NCBI GenBank assembly: GCA_025351325.1
Contig: JANXWE010000275.1
Location: 1 to 35,807, forward strand
Length of the DNA: 35,807 nucleotides
Reading direction: 5' to 3'
Source of the DNA: Fimbriiglobus sp.
GTDB lineage: Bacteria > Planctomycetota > Planctomycetia > Gemmatales > Gemmataceae
Part shown: positions 1-8,982 of the stretch, piece after piece
How the letters are laid out: each line of letters opens with the position of its first letter
How positions within the stretch are numbered: position 1 is the stretch's first letter
Program-made: the position numbers and the translations under genes
Notes under the pieces: generated by a model
The model's input: the letters and a program-made list of their open reading frames with translations, nothing else
Database searches by the model: none
What the model was told of the DNA's origin: nothing

Positions 1-1011
1 CTGTTTCTGTTCCACCGGATCGAGAATGACGAAGTGCTGACAGCGCTCGATCCGGCCAGTGGTAAGGAACTCTGGAAGTTCGCCTACCGCACCAAGTACC
101 GGGACGATTTCGGCTTCGACAACGGGCCGCGGTGTGTGCCACTGATCGTGAAAGATCGGGTGTTCCTCTACGGAGCCGATGGCGACTTACACGCCATCGA
201 TACCCAAGGCAAAAAACTCTGGGGCAAGAATCTGTTGGCGGAGTACAAGCCGAAGAAAGGGTATTTCGGGGTCGGAGCCGGGCCGGTATTCGTCGGTGGG
301 AAACTCTTGGTGAATGTCGGTGCGAAAGGGGCTGGGATCGTCGCCTTCAATCCGGAGACGGGTGCGGAACTCTGGAAGAGTTCCAACGACGGCCCGAGTT
401 ACAGCACCGGTACCACGATGCAATTGAACGGCAAGCCGCACGCCGTCTTTTTCACCCGCGCCGGCTTGCTCGTGGTCGACCCCGTGGACGGCAAAGTGGC
501 CTTGAGCCACCCGTGGCGGCCCCGCATCGACGCCTCAGTCAACGCGGCAACCCCGTTGATTCGCGGTGAGGAGATCTTCCTGACCACGTCGTATGGAACC
601 GGCGCGGTTCTGCTGAAACCCAAGGGTGCCGAGGTCGAAGAAATCTGGGCGTCCGACAAAGCGATCTCGGCCCATTACAACACGCCGGTGCGCGTCGGTG
701 ACTCCCTCTACGGCATCGACGGTCGGCAGGAAGGCAAGGGTGCCCGGTTGCGCTGCATCGAATGGAAGACGGGCGCCGTGCAGTGGACGCAAGAGAAGTT
801 CGGAATCGCCAGTCTGATCGCGGTGGATGGTGGCATTCTCGCCGTCAACGAGGATGGCGAAGTGGTGCGGTTCGATGCCTCGGAGAAGAAATACGTCGAA
901 CGCGGGCGAGCGGCCATGTTGACGGGGGTAGTGCGAGCCGCACCGGCACTGGCCGGCGGTCGGTTGTACCTGCGGAACGAGAAAGAGCTGATCTGCGTGA
1001 AGTTGAAGTGA
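1..1011 (+). CDS. PQQ-like beta-propeller repeat protein (5' partial)
   Basis: The reading frame is open from the first base of the window, so the N-terminus lies upstream; 336 residues are visible. Repeats of the type LTALDPASGKELWKF, LHAIDTQGKKLWGK, IVAFNPETGAELWKS and LRCIEWKTGAVQWTQE each hold the alternating beta-strand plus terminal Trp pattern of PQQ/quinoprotein-type propeller blades. The protein probably folds as a beta-propeller acting outside the cytoplasm. Proteins of this kind are common in planctomycetes and mostly lack a known substrate; no dehydrogenase active-site residues are visible in this fragment. It ends at TGA and is followed directly by a strong hairpin shared with the convergent PEP-CTERM gene. 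The family call is confident; the role is unknown. Confidence 0.85.
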   Translation: MFLFHRIENDEVLTALDPASGKELWKFAYRTKYRDDFGFDNGPRCVPLIVKDRVFLYGADGDLHAIDTQGKKLWGKNLLAEYKPKKGYFGVGAGPVFVGGKLLVNVGAKGAGIVAFNPETGAELWKSSNDGPSYSTGTTMQLNGKPHAVFFTRAGLLVVDPVDGKVALSHPWRPRIDASVNAATPLIRGEEIFLTTSYGTGAVLLKPKGAEVEEIWASDKAISAHYNTPVRVGDSLYGIDGRQEGKGARLRCIEWKTGAVQWTQEKFGIASLIAVDGGILAVNEDGEVVRFDASEKKYVERGRAAMLTGVVRAAPALAGGRLYLRNEKELICVKLK

Positions 1012-1024
1012 AGTGGGTGTGGCT

Positions 1025-1062
1025 ACGGAGAAACCCGAGCCAGTTGGCTCGGGTTTCTCCGT
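1025..1062. terminator. bidirectional terminator hairpin
   Basis: A perfect 17-bp inverted repeat (arms 1025-1041 and 1046-1062) with a 4-nt AGTT loop lies between the convergent PQQ-repeat gene and PEP-CTERM gene. The stem combines a GC-rich core (CCCGAGCC) with a base of AAA/TTT pairs, so each strand carries a short U-run inside or after the hairpin. Placement and symmetry suggest it stops transcription from both sides. Confidence 0.8.
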
Positions 1063-1076
1063 GACATCCGGACGAC

Positions 1077-1799
1077 TCAGGCTTTGCGGCCGAAGTAGCG
1101 GCGGAGGCCGAACACGGGCAGAGCGGCCAAGGCGAGGAGCACGGCCGGCGGTGCCGGAACCTGCTGGACGGGTGGCGTGGTCAGAGCAATTTGATCCAGA
1201 CGGAAGTCGTCGGCGGTTTGGCCGTTGACCGTCAGGCTGATCCCGGTCACTTGCGAGAGATCGCCCGTGCCGGTCAAGCTGGTGAAGGCGACATCTTGGT
1301 CGATGAACCCGGCTGAGTTGGCGAAGCTGCCCGTGGTCGAGAGCGTGCCGGTGGCGGTCAGAACGCTGAGGGAGTACGCGACGTTCGGATTCCCGACGCT
1401 GGCGGACGACTGCGTGCTGAGGCGAACGGCCCCGGTCGAGCCGCCGATCCCGCTGAAATCGAGTGGGGCGCCGAATGCATGGCTGATGACCGCATTCCCA
1501 CTGCTGCTGGAGTCGAGGAACATGTCGACGGTGCCGCCACCGACGACGCCGAGGAGTGAGAAAGGCCCCGCCGGGGTCGGGCTGGTCACGGTGAACGTCG
1601 CCGTGCGGACGGTGCCGCCGGCGAGGTTCGTCGTGATCGTGTACGGGTTGGCATTCAGGGACGCGATCACGAATTGGGCACCCGGAGTCGGGTTCGTGAA
1701 GTCGTCGAGAATCACGTCGGCCGTGGCTGCGGTCGAACTCACCAGCAAAGCCGCGAGTGCGGCGAACGCGCGTGAGACGGAGAAGAATCGGAGCGTCAT
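1077..1799 (-). CDS. PEP-CTERM-like secreted/surface protein
   Basis: A 240-residue protein. Residues 1-27 are a typical signal peptide (FAALAALLVSSTAATA before DVILDDF). The C-terminus has the tripartite PEP-CTERM layout: a VPAPP motif (variant of VPEP), a hydrophobic helix (AVLLALAALPVFGL) and a basic tail (RRYFGRKA). The central region is rich in Thr, Ser and Gly, predicted beta-rich, with no recognised enzymatic motif. Proteins with this tail are thought to be sorted to the envelope by an exosortase; no exosortase gene is in this window. The start follows a GGAG 10 nt upstream. A possible promoter lies about 130 bp upstream (1932-1961). Confidence 0.8.
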   Translation of the reverse strand: MTLRFFSVSRAFAALAALLVSSTAATADVILDDFTNPTPGAQFVIASLNANPYTITTNLAGGTVRTATFTVTSPTPAGPFSLLGVVGGGTVDMFLDSSSSGNAVISHAFGAPLDFSGIGGSTGAVRLSTQSSASVGNPNVAYSLSVLTATGTLSTTGSFANSAGFIDQDVAFTSLTGTGDLSQVTGISLTVNGQTADDFRLDQIALTTPPVQQVPAPPAVLLALAALPVFGLRRYFGRKA

Positions 1800-2121
1800 G
1801 GGCTGATGACTCCAGCGGACGATATGGGCGCGAGAGGAAAATTACCCCCGCACTAATAATTTCTCAGTTTTGGCAAAGTTCACAACGGGACTTTAGGTTT
1901 TTAAGCAATATGCCGATAATAACGTGTCGGGAATATAGACTTGTAAACCCACTGTTTACAACTTTGAATGGGCGCCCGAAATCCGGCTGAAAGGGCAGAC
2001 CCATCAACACGTTGCGGCAATCGGGCTTCTAACAAGTGGGTTGCGCGAACGCAAAAGTCCGCCGTTTTCGGACTGAAACGACGCAGACGTCCACCACGGT
2101 GGCACAGGATGGGCGGTCTGC
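1800..2121. other. AT-rich intergenic region upstream of the PEP-CTERM gene
   Basis: This 322-bp gap lies between the start of the PEP-CTERM gene and the stop of the first kinase, both on the minus strand. It is clearly AT-richer than the flanking genes between 1850 and 1970 and holds the dyad/promoter candidate listed separately. No credible coding signal was seen; the ORFs here have no recognisable protein features and are interpreted as chance. Confidence 0.6.
1932..1961 (-). promoter_or_regulatory. candidate promoter overlapped by a TTGTAAAC dyad
   Basis: On the minus strand a -35-like TTGTAA (1956-1961) and a -10-like TATATT (1932-1937) are separated by 18 bp and point toward the PEP-CTERM gene. 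A perfect 8-bp dyad, TTGTAAAC-N5-GTTTACAA (1941-1961), covers the -35 and much of the spacer, the geometry of a repressor operator. The regulator is unknown. This is a motif match only. Confidence 0.35.
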
Positions 2122-4503
2122 TCACTTTTGAGAATGGTCTTCTTGGGTCGCTTTGAGAACTTCGTAACTGCGAATCCAGAGGGTCTGATCCGACTCGGCC
2201 GAGTTGTGAAACTCGAATTTGACAGGCCCCTTCGAGCGGCAATCGAGAACGACATCGATGGTTTGCCAAACGGCATTGGGTTCGATCCCTTTCGCGTTTT
2301 CCGCTTTTTTGCCTTCTGGCAAGATGCGAATGTTGGCGCCGAATTTCTTCCCGGTGTAAAGCACCTCACAACGCAGCCGGCAGTAGCCAGTGCTGCTGGT
2401 GAAACTCGGGGCGAAGAGCATGGCTGAAGGTGGCCCTTCCGCGTTGCGAACGCCGATGGCCCAGCTCCCCTGAGATTGATTGACCACGGCTTCGCCCAAC
2501 GTCTCGGGTTCGTACGTCCAAACATCCCAACCGGCCGGCAGTGCGCCAGCACCCGTGCTGTCGATGAGCTTGTTGATTTTCTTGCCCGGTTGCTTGGGGT
2601 CGTCCATCAATCGCTTATGAAGCATGACTGGCTTCGCACCTTGCCACGAGAGTTTACTCAACGAAGTCTCCGGGTTCGGGACGCCCGTGGTTCCGGCCTC
2701 GTCGAGCTTCACCCGAAATGCTCCGAAGTAAAACGCGCTTTCGTTTCCTTCGGCGAAGGAATCGATCACGATCCGAACCGGGGTCTTCGCATCCCTTTGG
2801 AACGGCAACACCACGGTCTTCCAGTCGCCCGCCGTGTCGGGGAGGAGTTCGGTCGCCAAGTTCTTGTAGTCCAACGATTGCACGCTCACGCCCCCGCTGC
2901 CATTGCCGACTGTGGCGTATTCGACGACCACAACATACTTCCCGCCCGGTTTGAGGGTGACTCCGAGTTCCGTTTCGAGTTGCACCCCGAGCTGCGCCGA
3001 TCTCAACTCCCGATTCTCGTGGAGGTTGGTGATCGCCAGTGCCGGCCGCCCTCGGTAGTCCTCGCGGCGGAATCCCCCGCGCGAGCCTTCCCTGTAAGAA
3101 AATGGCCCGATCCCGGCGGGAAAAATCGCGAGTTTGCCTTCCACGGGGGTCCCCATGTCGAGCACCGCCCGGAAGGGCTGTATCGTCCCCGCTTCAAACG
3201 CAAACAAGGCTTTGGTATCCGGATTTGGTGGGGTCGGCGCAGGGGATGTGGGCCGGGTGATTTCCGGGTTCGTACCCGCACGATTTTGATTCGAACCGCT
3301 GCTCAGTGCCACGGCCAGAGCAACCCCGACTCCGAGTAACATCAAGGCGACGAAACCACCGACCACTGCCCAGATCCAGTTCGGCTTTTTGCGGACGGGG
3401 ATGCGGTCTTGACCCAGAACCAAGTTGCGCGAGCTGAGTTGACCCGTGCTCGCCGCGCGGGTCTGCGACAGTCCTGCCATCAAAGAGGGTGTTTCGATCA
3501 GCCAGGGCTGGAGCGCCGTGATGACGTCGGCCGGGGTTTGATAGCGGTCGCCCGGCTTCTTCGCCATCATCTTGGCGACGACCTGGGCCAAGACTTTCGG
3601 GATCGTCCGATCCAGCTTGGTCAGGGACGGCGCCTCTTTCATTTGGTGCTGGAGCAACTTGCTCGCCGTGGGGCCATCGAAGGGGGGTCGCCCGGTGAGG
3701 ATCGAAAAGAACGTCGCCCCCAAACTGTAGATGTCGGTGCGGATATCCACCTTGGGATCGTTCACCGCCTGTTCCGGCGAAATGTAGTCCGCCGTCCCGA
3801 CGACCGCATCGTGATCGAGCAGGGCCGTCAATTGATCGTCTGCGGCGAACGAGCGGGCCAGCCCCATGTCGAGGATTTTCACCGTCCCATCTTTGCTGAG
3901 GATCAGGTTGCTCGGCTTGATGTCGCGGTGGATGAACCCTTTTTCGTAGGCGTGCTGGAGCCCCGTCGCCGCTTGGGCGATGAATTCCACCGCCCGTTGG
4001 GTGGAGAGTGGCCCGCCCGTCGTCACCAAGCGGTCGAGCGTCTGACCTTCGACGTATTCCATCACGAGAAAATGGACTTCGCCATCGCGGCCGACATCGT
4101 GGGTCCGGACGATATTCGGGTGATCGAGCGCGGCGGCGGCGCGGGCTTCGCGCAGGAAGAGTTCGACGGAGAGTTTGTCGCCACCGGGCGGGAGCACCTT
4201 GATGGCGGCCTTCCGGCGCAGGGTGTCGTGCACGGCCAAGTAGACGGCCCCCATTCCCCCCTGCCCGAGTTGATCTTGAAGGAGGTACGCACCGAGGCGG
4301 AAACCCCGGTAGCGGCCGACGAGCAACAATTTCGCTTGGAACGCCGTGAGGAGCTGCGACTGCACCAGTCGATTCGCGACCTGAATGGGGTCGGTGGACA
4401 GAGCGGGGTGATCCGCGACGAATCGCTCCAGCCGATCTTTCGAGATGACACCGCTTTTGCGGATGAATTCGAACAATTCCGAACTGGATGCGGGTGCGGC
4501 CAT
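2122..4503 (-). CDS. membrane-anchored Ser/Thr protein kinase (paralogue 1)
   Basis: A 793-residue Hanks-type kinase. Residues 1-70 are an N-terminal segment seen in planctomycete kinases (FEFIRKSGVISKDRLERF, LLTAFQAKLLLVGRYRGF). The kinase domain runs from about 73 to 335: Gly loop GQGGMGAV (80-87), catalytic Lys102 in AIKVL, HRDIKPSN (Asp194, Asn199), DMG in place of DFG (212-214) and SPE (242-244). A single membrane helix lies at about 376-400. The remaining ~390 residues should be extracytoplasmic; they begin with a Pro/Thr linker and hold beta-rich segments that may bind a ligand. It probably transmits an envelope signal to cytoplasmic phosphorylation; the substrate is unknown. It lies 152 bp downstream of a close paralogue on the same strand. 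The start matches the paralogue's MAAP start. Confidence 0.9.
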   Translation of the reverse strand: MAAPASSSELFEFIRKSGVISKDRLERFVADHPALSTDPIQVANRLVQSQLLTAFQAKLLLVGRYRGFRLGAYLLQDQLGQGGMGAVYLAVHDTLRRKAAIKVLPPGGDKLSVELFLREARAAAALDHPNIVRTHDVGRDGEVHFLVMEYVEGQTLDRLVTTGGPLSTQRAVEFIAQAATGLQHAYEKGFIHRDIKPSNLILSKDGTVKILDMGLARSFAADDQLTALLDHDAVVGTADYISPEQAVNDPKVDIRTDIYSLGATFFSILTGRPPFDGPTASKLLQHQMKEAPSLTKLDRTIPKVLAQVVAKMMAKKPGDRYQTPADVITALQPWLIETPSLMAGLSQTRAASTGQLSSRNLVLGQDRIPVRKKPNWIWAVVGGFVALMLLGVGVALAVALSSGSNQNRAGTNPEITRPTSPAPTPPNPDTKALFAFEAGTIQPFRAVLDMGTPVEGKLAIFPAGIGPFSYREGSRGGFRREDYRGRPALAITNLHENRELRSAQLGVQLETELGVTLKPGGKYVVVVEYATVGNGSGGVSVQSLDYKNLATELLPDTAGDWKTVVLPFQRDAKTPVRIVIDSFAEGNESAFYFGAFRVKLDEAGTTGVPNPETSLSKLSWQGAKPVMLHKRLMDDPKQPGKKINKLIDSTGAGALPAGWDVWTYEPETLGEAVVNQSQGSWAIGVRNAEGPPSAMLFAPSFTSSTGYCRLRCEVLYTGKKFGANIRILPEGKKAENAKGIEPNAVWQTIDVVLDCRSKGPVKFEFHNSAESDQTLWIRSYEVLKATQEDHSQK

Positions 4504-4655
4504 AGAAGAAACAATGATCGTGTGTGCCGAAAGGATCGGCGAGCGAATTCGGGCCGGCTTCAGCCGGTTCCAGAGCGATATCGTTTAAGCTATTGCGGTG
4601 GAGACAAACGGGGAAGATGGATCGCGGAGGAAAGGCGCGCGGGCCGCCCGACAGG

Positions 4656-7112
4656 TCACTTCTTGACGAAGTCTTTGGCATCGGCTTCGAAGACTTCGTA
4701 TTTGCGAATCCAGAGGATCTGATCCGGATCGTCCCAGATGTGGAATTCGAGTTTGGCCGCCCCTTTCGAGCGGTAATCGATCACGGCATCAATGGTTTGC
4801 CAGCCCTCTTGCGGCTCGATGACGACGGCGTCTTCCGCCTTCAACCCGTCAGGACAGAGGCGGATTTTTCCGCCAGACTTCCTCCCGTTGAACAGCACCT
4901 CGCACTGCACTCGGCAATAATCCGTTTTGCAGGCGAATCTCGGGGTGAGCAGCATCGCGCTGGGTGGCCCTTCTAAGTTGCGAAGACCGAGGGCCCATTC
5001 TCCTTGAGACCGATCAATCACCACTTGTGCGACCGTTTTGAAATCCCAGGGCAATAGAAGCCAATCTTCCGGTAATTTTCCATCGCCTTTGCTACTGACG
5101 GTATTGGGAAAATGCTGGCCAGGACGATCGGGACTCTCTGAAACCTTCACGTTGACCGTGTAGGCTCTGGTACCCTCCCACGAGAGCTTGCCGAGCGGTT
5201 GGCCCAATTTCGAGGGTTTCACGACTGCGACCGTATCCGCGTTGTGATCGCGGACGCGCAGTCCCCCGATCACCAGAGCGTTTTCCTGACTCGTTCCATG
5301 AGCATAAGCCACGATCCGGACGGGGATACTCGGATCGCGTCGGAAGTGGAGTTCGGCCGACTTCCATTCGCCTGAGGTTCCAGGCAGCAATTGTGTATGG
5401 AGGTTTTTGAAATCGAATGATTGAACGACGAGTCGCCCGCTCCCTATCCCAGTCGTGGAGTAGTCGACCTCCACGGAGTATTTCCCGCCGGGCTTCAGGT
5501 TGTAGCCGAGTTCCTTCTCGAGTTGGAAAAACACCTCCGCCGAATCGAGTTCGCGATCCGCATTCAAATTGGTCATCGCGAGCCCGGGTCGGCCGTTGTG
5601 CTCCAGGCGACAGAACCCCCCGCGCGACCCCTCCTTGTACGAATCCGGCCTGAGTCCGTCCGGCTGAAACGGGAATACGGCGAGTCTCCCCTCGGTCGTA
5701 TTCCTGTTGCTGATGACGGCGCTGAAGGCTTCGACGGTTCCCACGTCGAATGCGAAGATGACTTTGGCATTGGGATCTGGACGAGCCGGTTGCGCCGTGG
5801 ACGTTTTGTCACTCGGTGGGACGTAGACCGGGGTGCGGGTCGAAGGAGGATCGATTTTGGATGGCGCGCTTGGCGGTGTCGGGACTGTCGATCCGAGTGC
5901 TCTGTTGTTGTCCGAACCCCCGCCGAATCCAACGGCCAGCCCGATCCCCAACACGACCACGGCTGCGATGCCACCAACCAAGGGCCAGAGCCATTTCGGC
6001 GTCGCCTTGGCGGAGCTGCGTAATCTCCCAGAGTCCCGCTTGCGCAGTTGGCCGGTGCTGCCCGCGAGTGTCTTCGACATTCCCGCCAGCAGCGAGGGCG
6101 TGTCGATCAGCCACGGCTCCAGTGCCGCGATCACGTCGGCCGGAGTTTGATAGCGGTCGGCCGGCTTCTTCGCCATCATCTTGGTGACGACCTGGGCCAG
6201 CGCTTTCGGGATCGTCTTGTCGGACAGCGTCAGCGACGGAGCTTCTTTCATCTGGTGCTGGAGCAACTTGCTCGCCGTGGGGCCATCGAAAGGGGGTCGC
6301 CCGGTGAGGATCGAGAAAAACGTGGCACCCAAACTGTAAATGTCGGTGCGGATATCCACCTTGGGATCATTCATCGCCTGTTCCGGCGAAATGTAGTCCG
6401 CCGTCCCCACGACGGCGCCTTGATCGAGCAGGGCCGTGAGTTGATCGTCTGCGGCGAACGAGCGGGCCAGCCCCATGTCGAGGATTTTCACCGTCCCATC
6501 TTTGCTGAGGATGAGGTTGCTCGGCTTGATGTCGCGGTGGATGAACCCTTTTTCGTAGGCATGCTGAAGCCCAGAGGCAACTTGGGCGACGCACTCCAAA
6601 GCCAGTTGGGTGGACAGTGGCCCGCCCGCGTTCACCAACCGCTCGAGCGTCTGCCCTTCGACGTATTCCATCACGAGGTAATGCAGGGTTCCTTCGCAAC
6701 CGACATCGTGCATCCGGACGATATTCGGGTGATCGAGCGCCGCCGCAGCGCGCGCTTCACGCAGAAAGCGTTCGACGGCCAGTTTGTTACCATCCTTCGG
6801 TAGCACTTTGATCGCGGCCTGACGACGCAGCGTTTCATGGACGCCCAAATAGACCGCACCCATGCCCCCTTTACCCAACTGATCTTGCATCAAATACTGG
6901 CCGATGCGGAAGCCACGGAAGCGGCCGGCGATCAGCAACTTGGCCTGAAAACTCGTGAGGAGTTTTTTCTGAACAAATAGATTCACGGTCTTGTTCGGGG
7001 CGGATTGGAGATCGATTTGCTCGGACACGAATCGTTCCAGTTTGTCGGACGGAACGACGCCGCTTTTGCGGATGAAATCGAGCAGTTCTTCGGTGGAAGT
7101 TGGTGCAGCCAT
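4656..7112 (-). CDS. membrane-anchored Ser/Thr protein kinase (paralogue 2)
   Basis: An 818-residue kinase with the same plan as its downstream neighbour. It has the N-terminal segment (1-70), kinase domain (about 73-335) with GKGGMGAV, Lys102, HRDIKPSN (Asp194) and DMGLAR, a membrane helix at about 373-397, and a roughly 420-residue exterior domain. The ORF could begin 31 codons upstream, but the ATG at 7112 is preferred because it aligns with the paralogue's MAAP start and the extra segment looks like leader sequence. The kinase domains are nearly identical even at the DNA level, while the N-terminal segment, linker and exterior halves have diverged, suggesting similar outputs but different signals. 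It is divergent from the lipoprotein gene at 7362, sharing a 249-bp upstream region. Confidence 0.9.
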   Translation of the reverse strand: MAAPTSTEELLDFIRKSGVVPSDKLERFVSEQIDLQSAPNKTVNLFVQKKLLTSFQAKLLIAGRFRGFRIGQYLMQDQLGKGGMGAVYLGVHETLRRQAAIKVLPKDGNKLAVERFLREARAAAALDHPNIVRMHDVGCEGTLHYLVMEYVEGQTLERLVNAGGPLSTQLALECVAQVASGLQHAYEKGFIHRDIKPSNLILSKDGTVKILDMGLARSFAADDQLTALLDQGAVVGTADYISPEQAMNDPKVDIRTDIYSLGATFFSILTGRPPFDGPTASKLLQHQMKEAPSLTLSDKTIPKALAQVVTKMMAKKPADRYQTPADVIAALEPWLIDTPSLLAGMSKTLAGSTGQLRKRDSGRLRSSAKATPKWLWPLVGGIAAVVVLGIGLAVGFGGGSDNNRALGSTVPTPPSAPSKIDPPSTRTPVYVPPSDKTSTAQPARPDPNAKVIFAFDVGTVEAFSAVISNRNTTEGRLAVFPFQPDGLRPDSYKEGSRGGFCRLEHNGRPGLAMTNLNADRELDSAEVFFQLEKELGYNLKPGGKYSVEVDYSTTGIGSGRLVVQSFDFKNLHTQLLPGTSGEWKSAELHFRRDPSIPVRIVAYAHGTSQENALVIGGLRVRDHNADTVAVVKPSKLGQPLGKLSWEGTRAYTVNVKVSESPDRPGQHFPNTVSSKGDGKLPEDWLLLPWDFKTVAQVVIDRSQGEWALGLRNLEGPPSAMLLTPRFACKTDYCRVQCEVLFNGRKSGGKIRLCPDGLKAEDAVVIEPQEGWQTIDAVIDYRSKGAAKLEFHIWDDPDQILWIRKYEVFEADAKDFVKK

Positions 7113-7361
7113 GGCTGGAGAGAAACTGGAACCCAAATGGGAAAAGAGGATTCTGCCCGGAGCGCAAATTGAAGGAGATCCCAACAATGGCGTCGGATAG
7201 AACACGATTTCTTAGCACGCGGTTACCCGGTGGGACTGCCAATTGCCAAATTCGGACTGAAATCAGAAAAATTCATTCGCCAAACTGAACCGACTGACCT
7301 AACGACGACAGGGGCAAATCGGTTAAGATCAAAACTCAATGATCTGCACGGAGGAATGATG

Positions 7362-8393
7362 ATGGGTAAAACTTTACTAGGGCTGTGTGTGATCGGTTGG
7401 GGCGCCGTGATCTGTGGTTGCCAGCCGGAGTCGTCGGCGCAGGATAAAACACCGGCGCCACCCAAGGTGGGGTTTGCGGAGAATCGCGTGCCGAAACCGG
7501 GAGAGACGAAAATTGAGCGGAACAGCGTCGATGGCGACCGGGCCATGAAGTACCTCAAGCAACTCTGCGACATCGGCCCCCGCATCAGCGGCTCCGAAGG
7601 GATGAAGAAGCAGCAAGAGTTGCTCACCAAGCACTTCGAAGCTCTCGGCGGCACAGTCGCCCGTCAAGAATTTTCCGCGCGGCAACCGAGCCAATCGGCG
7701 GACGTCGCCCTCGTCAATTTGATCGCTTCGTGGAATCCGGAACGCAAGGACCGCATCATTCTCTGTGCCCACTACGACACGAGGCCGTACGCCGACCAGG
7801 AACCAAATCAAAAGAACTGGACGAAGCCGTTTGTGAGCGCCAACGACGGCACTTCGGGTGTCGCCCTCTTGATGGAACTCGCCCACCAATTGCGCGAGAC
7901 TGTCACCACCGTGGGCGTCGACCTCGTGATTTTCGACGGCGAAGAATACGTGTTCAGCGGGCCGGAACGCACGGAAGACAAGTACTTTCTCGGTTCGGAA
8001 CACTTCGCCAACGACTACACCGCAAAGCTCAAAGCTCGGAAAATCGAGTTCAAATACTCCGCTGCGATTCTCTTCGACCTCTTCGCCCACCCGAACGCCA
8101 AATTGAACATCGAGTGCCATTCCTGGGAGAATGCCCGAGAGTTGGTCACGGAAATCTGGAAGACGGCCGAAGCGAACAAAGCCAAGTCCTTCAAATTTGT
8201 GCGCGGCTTCGACCGGGCCACCCATGTGAACGACGACCACATTGCCCTCCAGCATGCGGGCATCGCCGCCATCGACATCGTCGATTTCGACTACGACGAT
8301 TGGCACAAACTCTCGGATACGCCCGCCAAGTGTTCGGGTGCGCAGATCGCCGAAGTCGGTGGCGTGATCTTGGCTTGGCTCAAAAAGAAATAA
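7362..8393 (+). CDS. M28 / glutaminyl-peptide cyclotransferase-like lipoprotein
   Basis: A 343-residue protein with a lipoprotein-like signal (hydrophobic stretch ending ICGC, Cys20). It has the residues of the zinc aminopeptidase/glutaminyl cyclase fold: HYDTR (His137, Asp139), NDG (Asp162), FDGEE (Glu194/195), LFD (Asp239), NDDHI (Asp291/292) and DDWHKLSDT (His315). By comparison with animal glutaminyl cyclase these match the zinc ligands and catalytic acids, so the protein is probably active either as a cyclase forming N-terminal pyroglutamate or as an aminopeptidase. Three ATG codons lie in tandem (7356, 7359, 7362); GGAGG at 7350-7354 gives the best spacing, 7 nt, to 7362. The frame is open further upstream to 7230 without an RBS. 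The next gene follows after 21 bp and may be co-transcribed. Confidence 0.85.
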   Translation: MGKTLLGLCVIGWGAVICGCQPESSAQDKTPAPPKVGFAENRVPKPGETKIERNSVDGDRAMKYLKQLCDIGPRISGSEGMKKQQELLTKHFEALGGTVARQEFSARQPSQSADVALVNLIASWNPERKDRIILCAHYDTRPYADQEPNQKNWTKPFVSANDGTSGVALLMELAHQLRETVTTVGVDLVIFDGEEYVFSGPERTEDKYFLGSEHFANDYTAKLKARKIEFKYSAAILFDLFAHPNAKLNIECHSWENARELVTEIWKTAEANKAKSFKFVRGFDRATHVNDDHIALQHAGIAAIDIVDFDYDDWHKLSDTPAKCSGAQIAEVGGVILAWLKKK

Positions 8394-8414
8394 CGAATCC
8401 CCACGGAGATCGGC

Positions 8415-8978
8415 GTGCTCACCCCGGCTACCACTGCGTTACTTCTCTCGGCCGGGCTGCTGCTCTTTGGCCTCACGACGTCGTGGTTTCAAATTCGCGG
8501 GCGTCGACGGCTGAAGGAACGTTCGGTGGTGCCCAGCGATGAAGCGGCATACTACGGTCAGCGGTACCGTCGCCGGCTCATCAACGGTGTGTTGATCACC
8601 ACCATCGGACTGATGATCGGTGGGGCATACTTGACGGGACTGGAACGCCAAGCCGACAACTTGGGCGAACACAACCCCGATGCCGATACGCCGCTGGAAA
8701 AACCGAAGATGACCGACGACCAAAAGATGTTCGTCCGCTTGTGGGCGGTCTACTGGGCCGTTGTGATGGTACTGGTGTTTGTCATCCTCACGCTGGCATT
8801 CCGAGATGCCTGGGCCACCCGCCGCTATGCCCTGGGGCAATTCGCCCACATCAAAGAAGAGCACGAGCAGAAGCTTCGTCGGGATTTGGCGGTCTACCGC
8901 CAGCACAAACTCAACGCCAGCGATGGTGGCAACCGAGTTGGTGGCCACCTGCCGGACGATGACATTGTGGAGTCGTGA
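8415..8978 (+). CDS. small integral membrane protein of unknown function
   Basis: A 187-residue protein starting at GTG with GGAG 6 nt upstream. It has three hydrophobic segments: about residues 3-23 (TTALLLSAGLLLFGLTTSWF), 54-75 (NGVLITTIGLMIGGAYL) and 109-132 (WAVYWAVVMVLVFVILTLAF). Charged loops lie between them, and the C-terminal ~50 residues are charged and probably helical (AHIKEEHEQKLRRDL). I recognise no family. It sits 21 bp after the M28-like lipoprotein gene on the same strand and is convergent with marR, whose stop is only 4 bp away. Confidence 0.75.
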   Translation: MLTPATTALLLSAGLLLFGLTTSWFQIRGRRRLKERSVVPSDEAAYYGQRYRRRLINGVLITTIGLMIGGAYLTGLERQADNLGEHNPDADTPLEKPKMTDDQKMFVRLWAVYWAVVMVLVFVILTLAFRDAWATRRYALGQFAHIKEEHEQKLRRDLAVYRQHKLNASDGGNRVGGHLPDDDIVES

Positions 8979-8982
8979 TGGG

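Noticed and set aside
3409-4722. 437-codon plus-strand ORF opposite the first kinase
   Set aside because: It is an antisense shadow of a clear kinase; its translation is Arg/Gly/His-rich with no family motif.
7295-7329. TAAGAT as -10 of a promoter for the M28-like lipoprotein
   Set aside because: No -35 element lies at an acceptable distance; the nearest, TGACCT, is 23 bp away.
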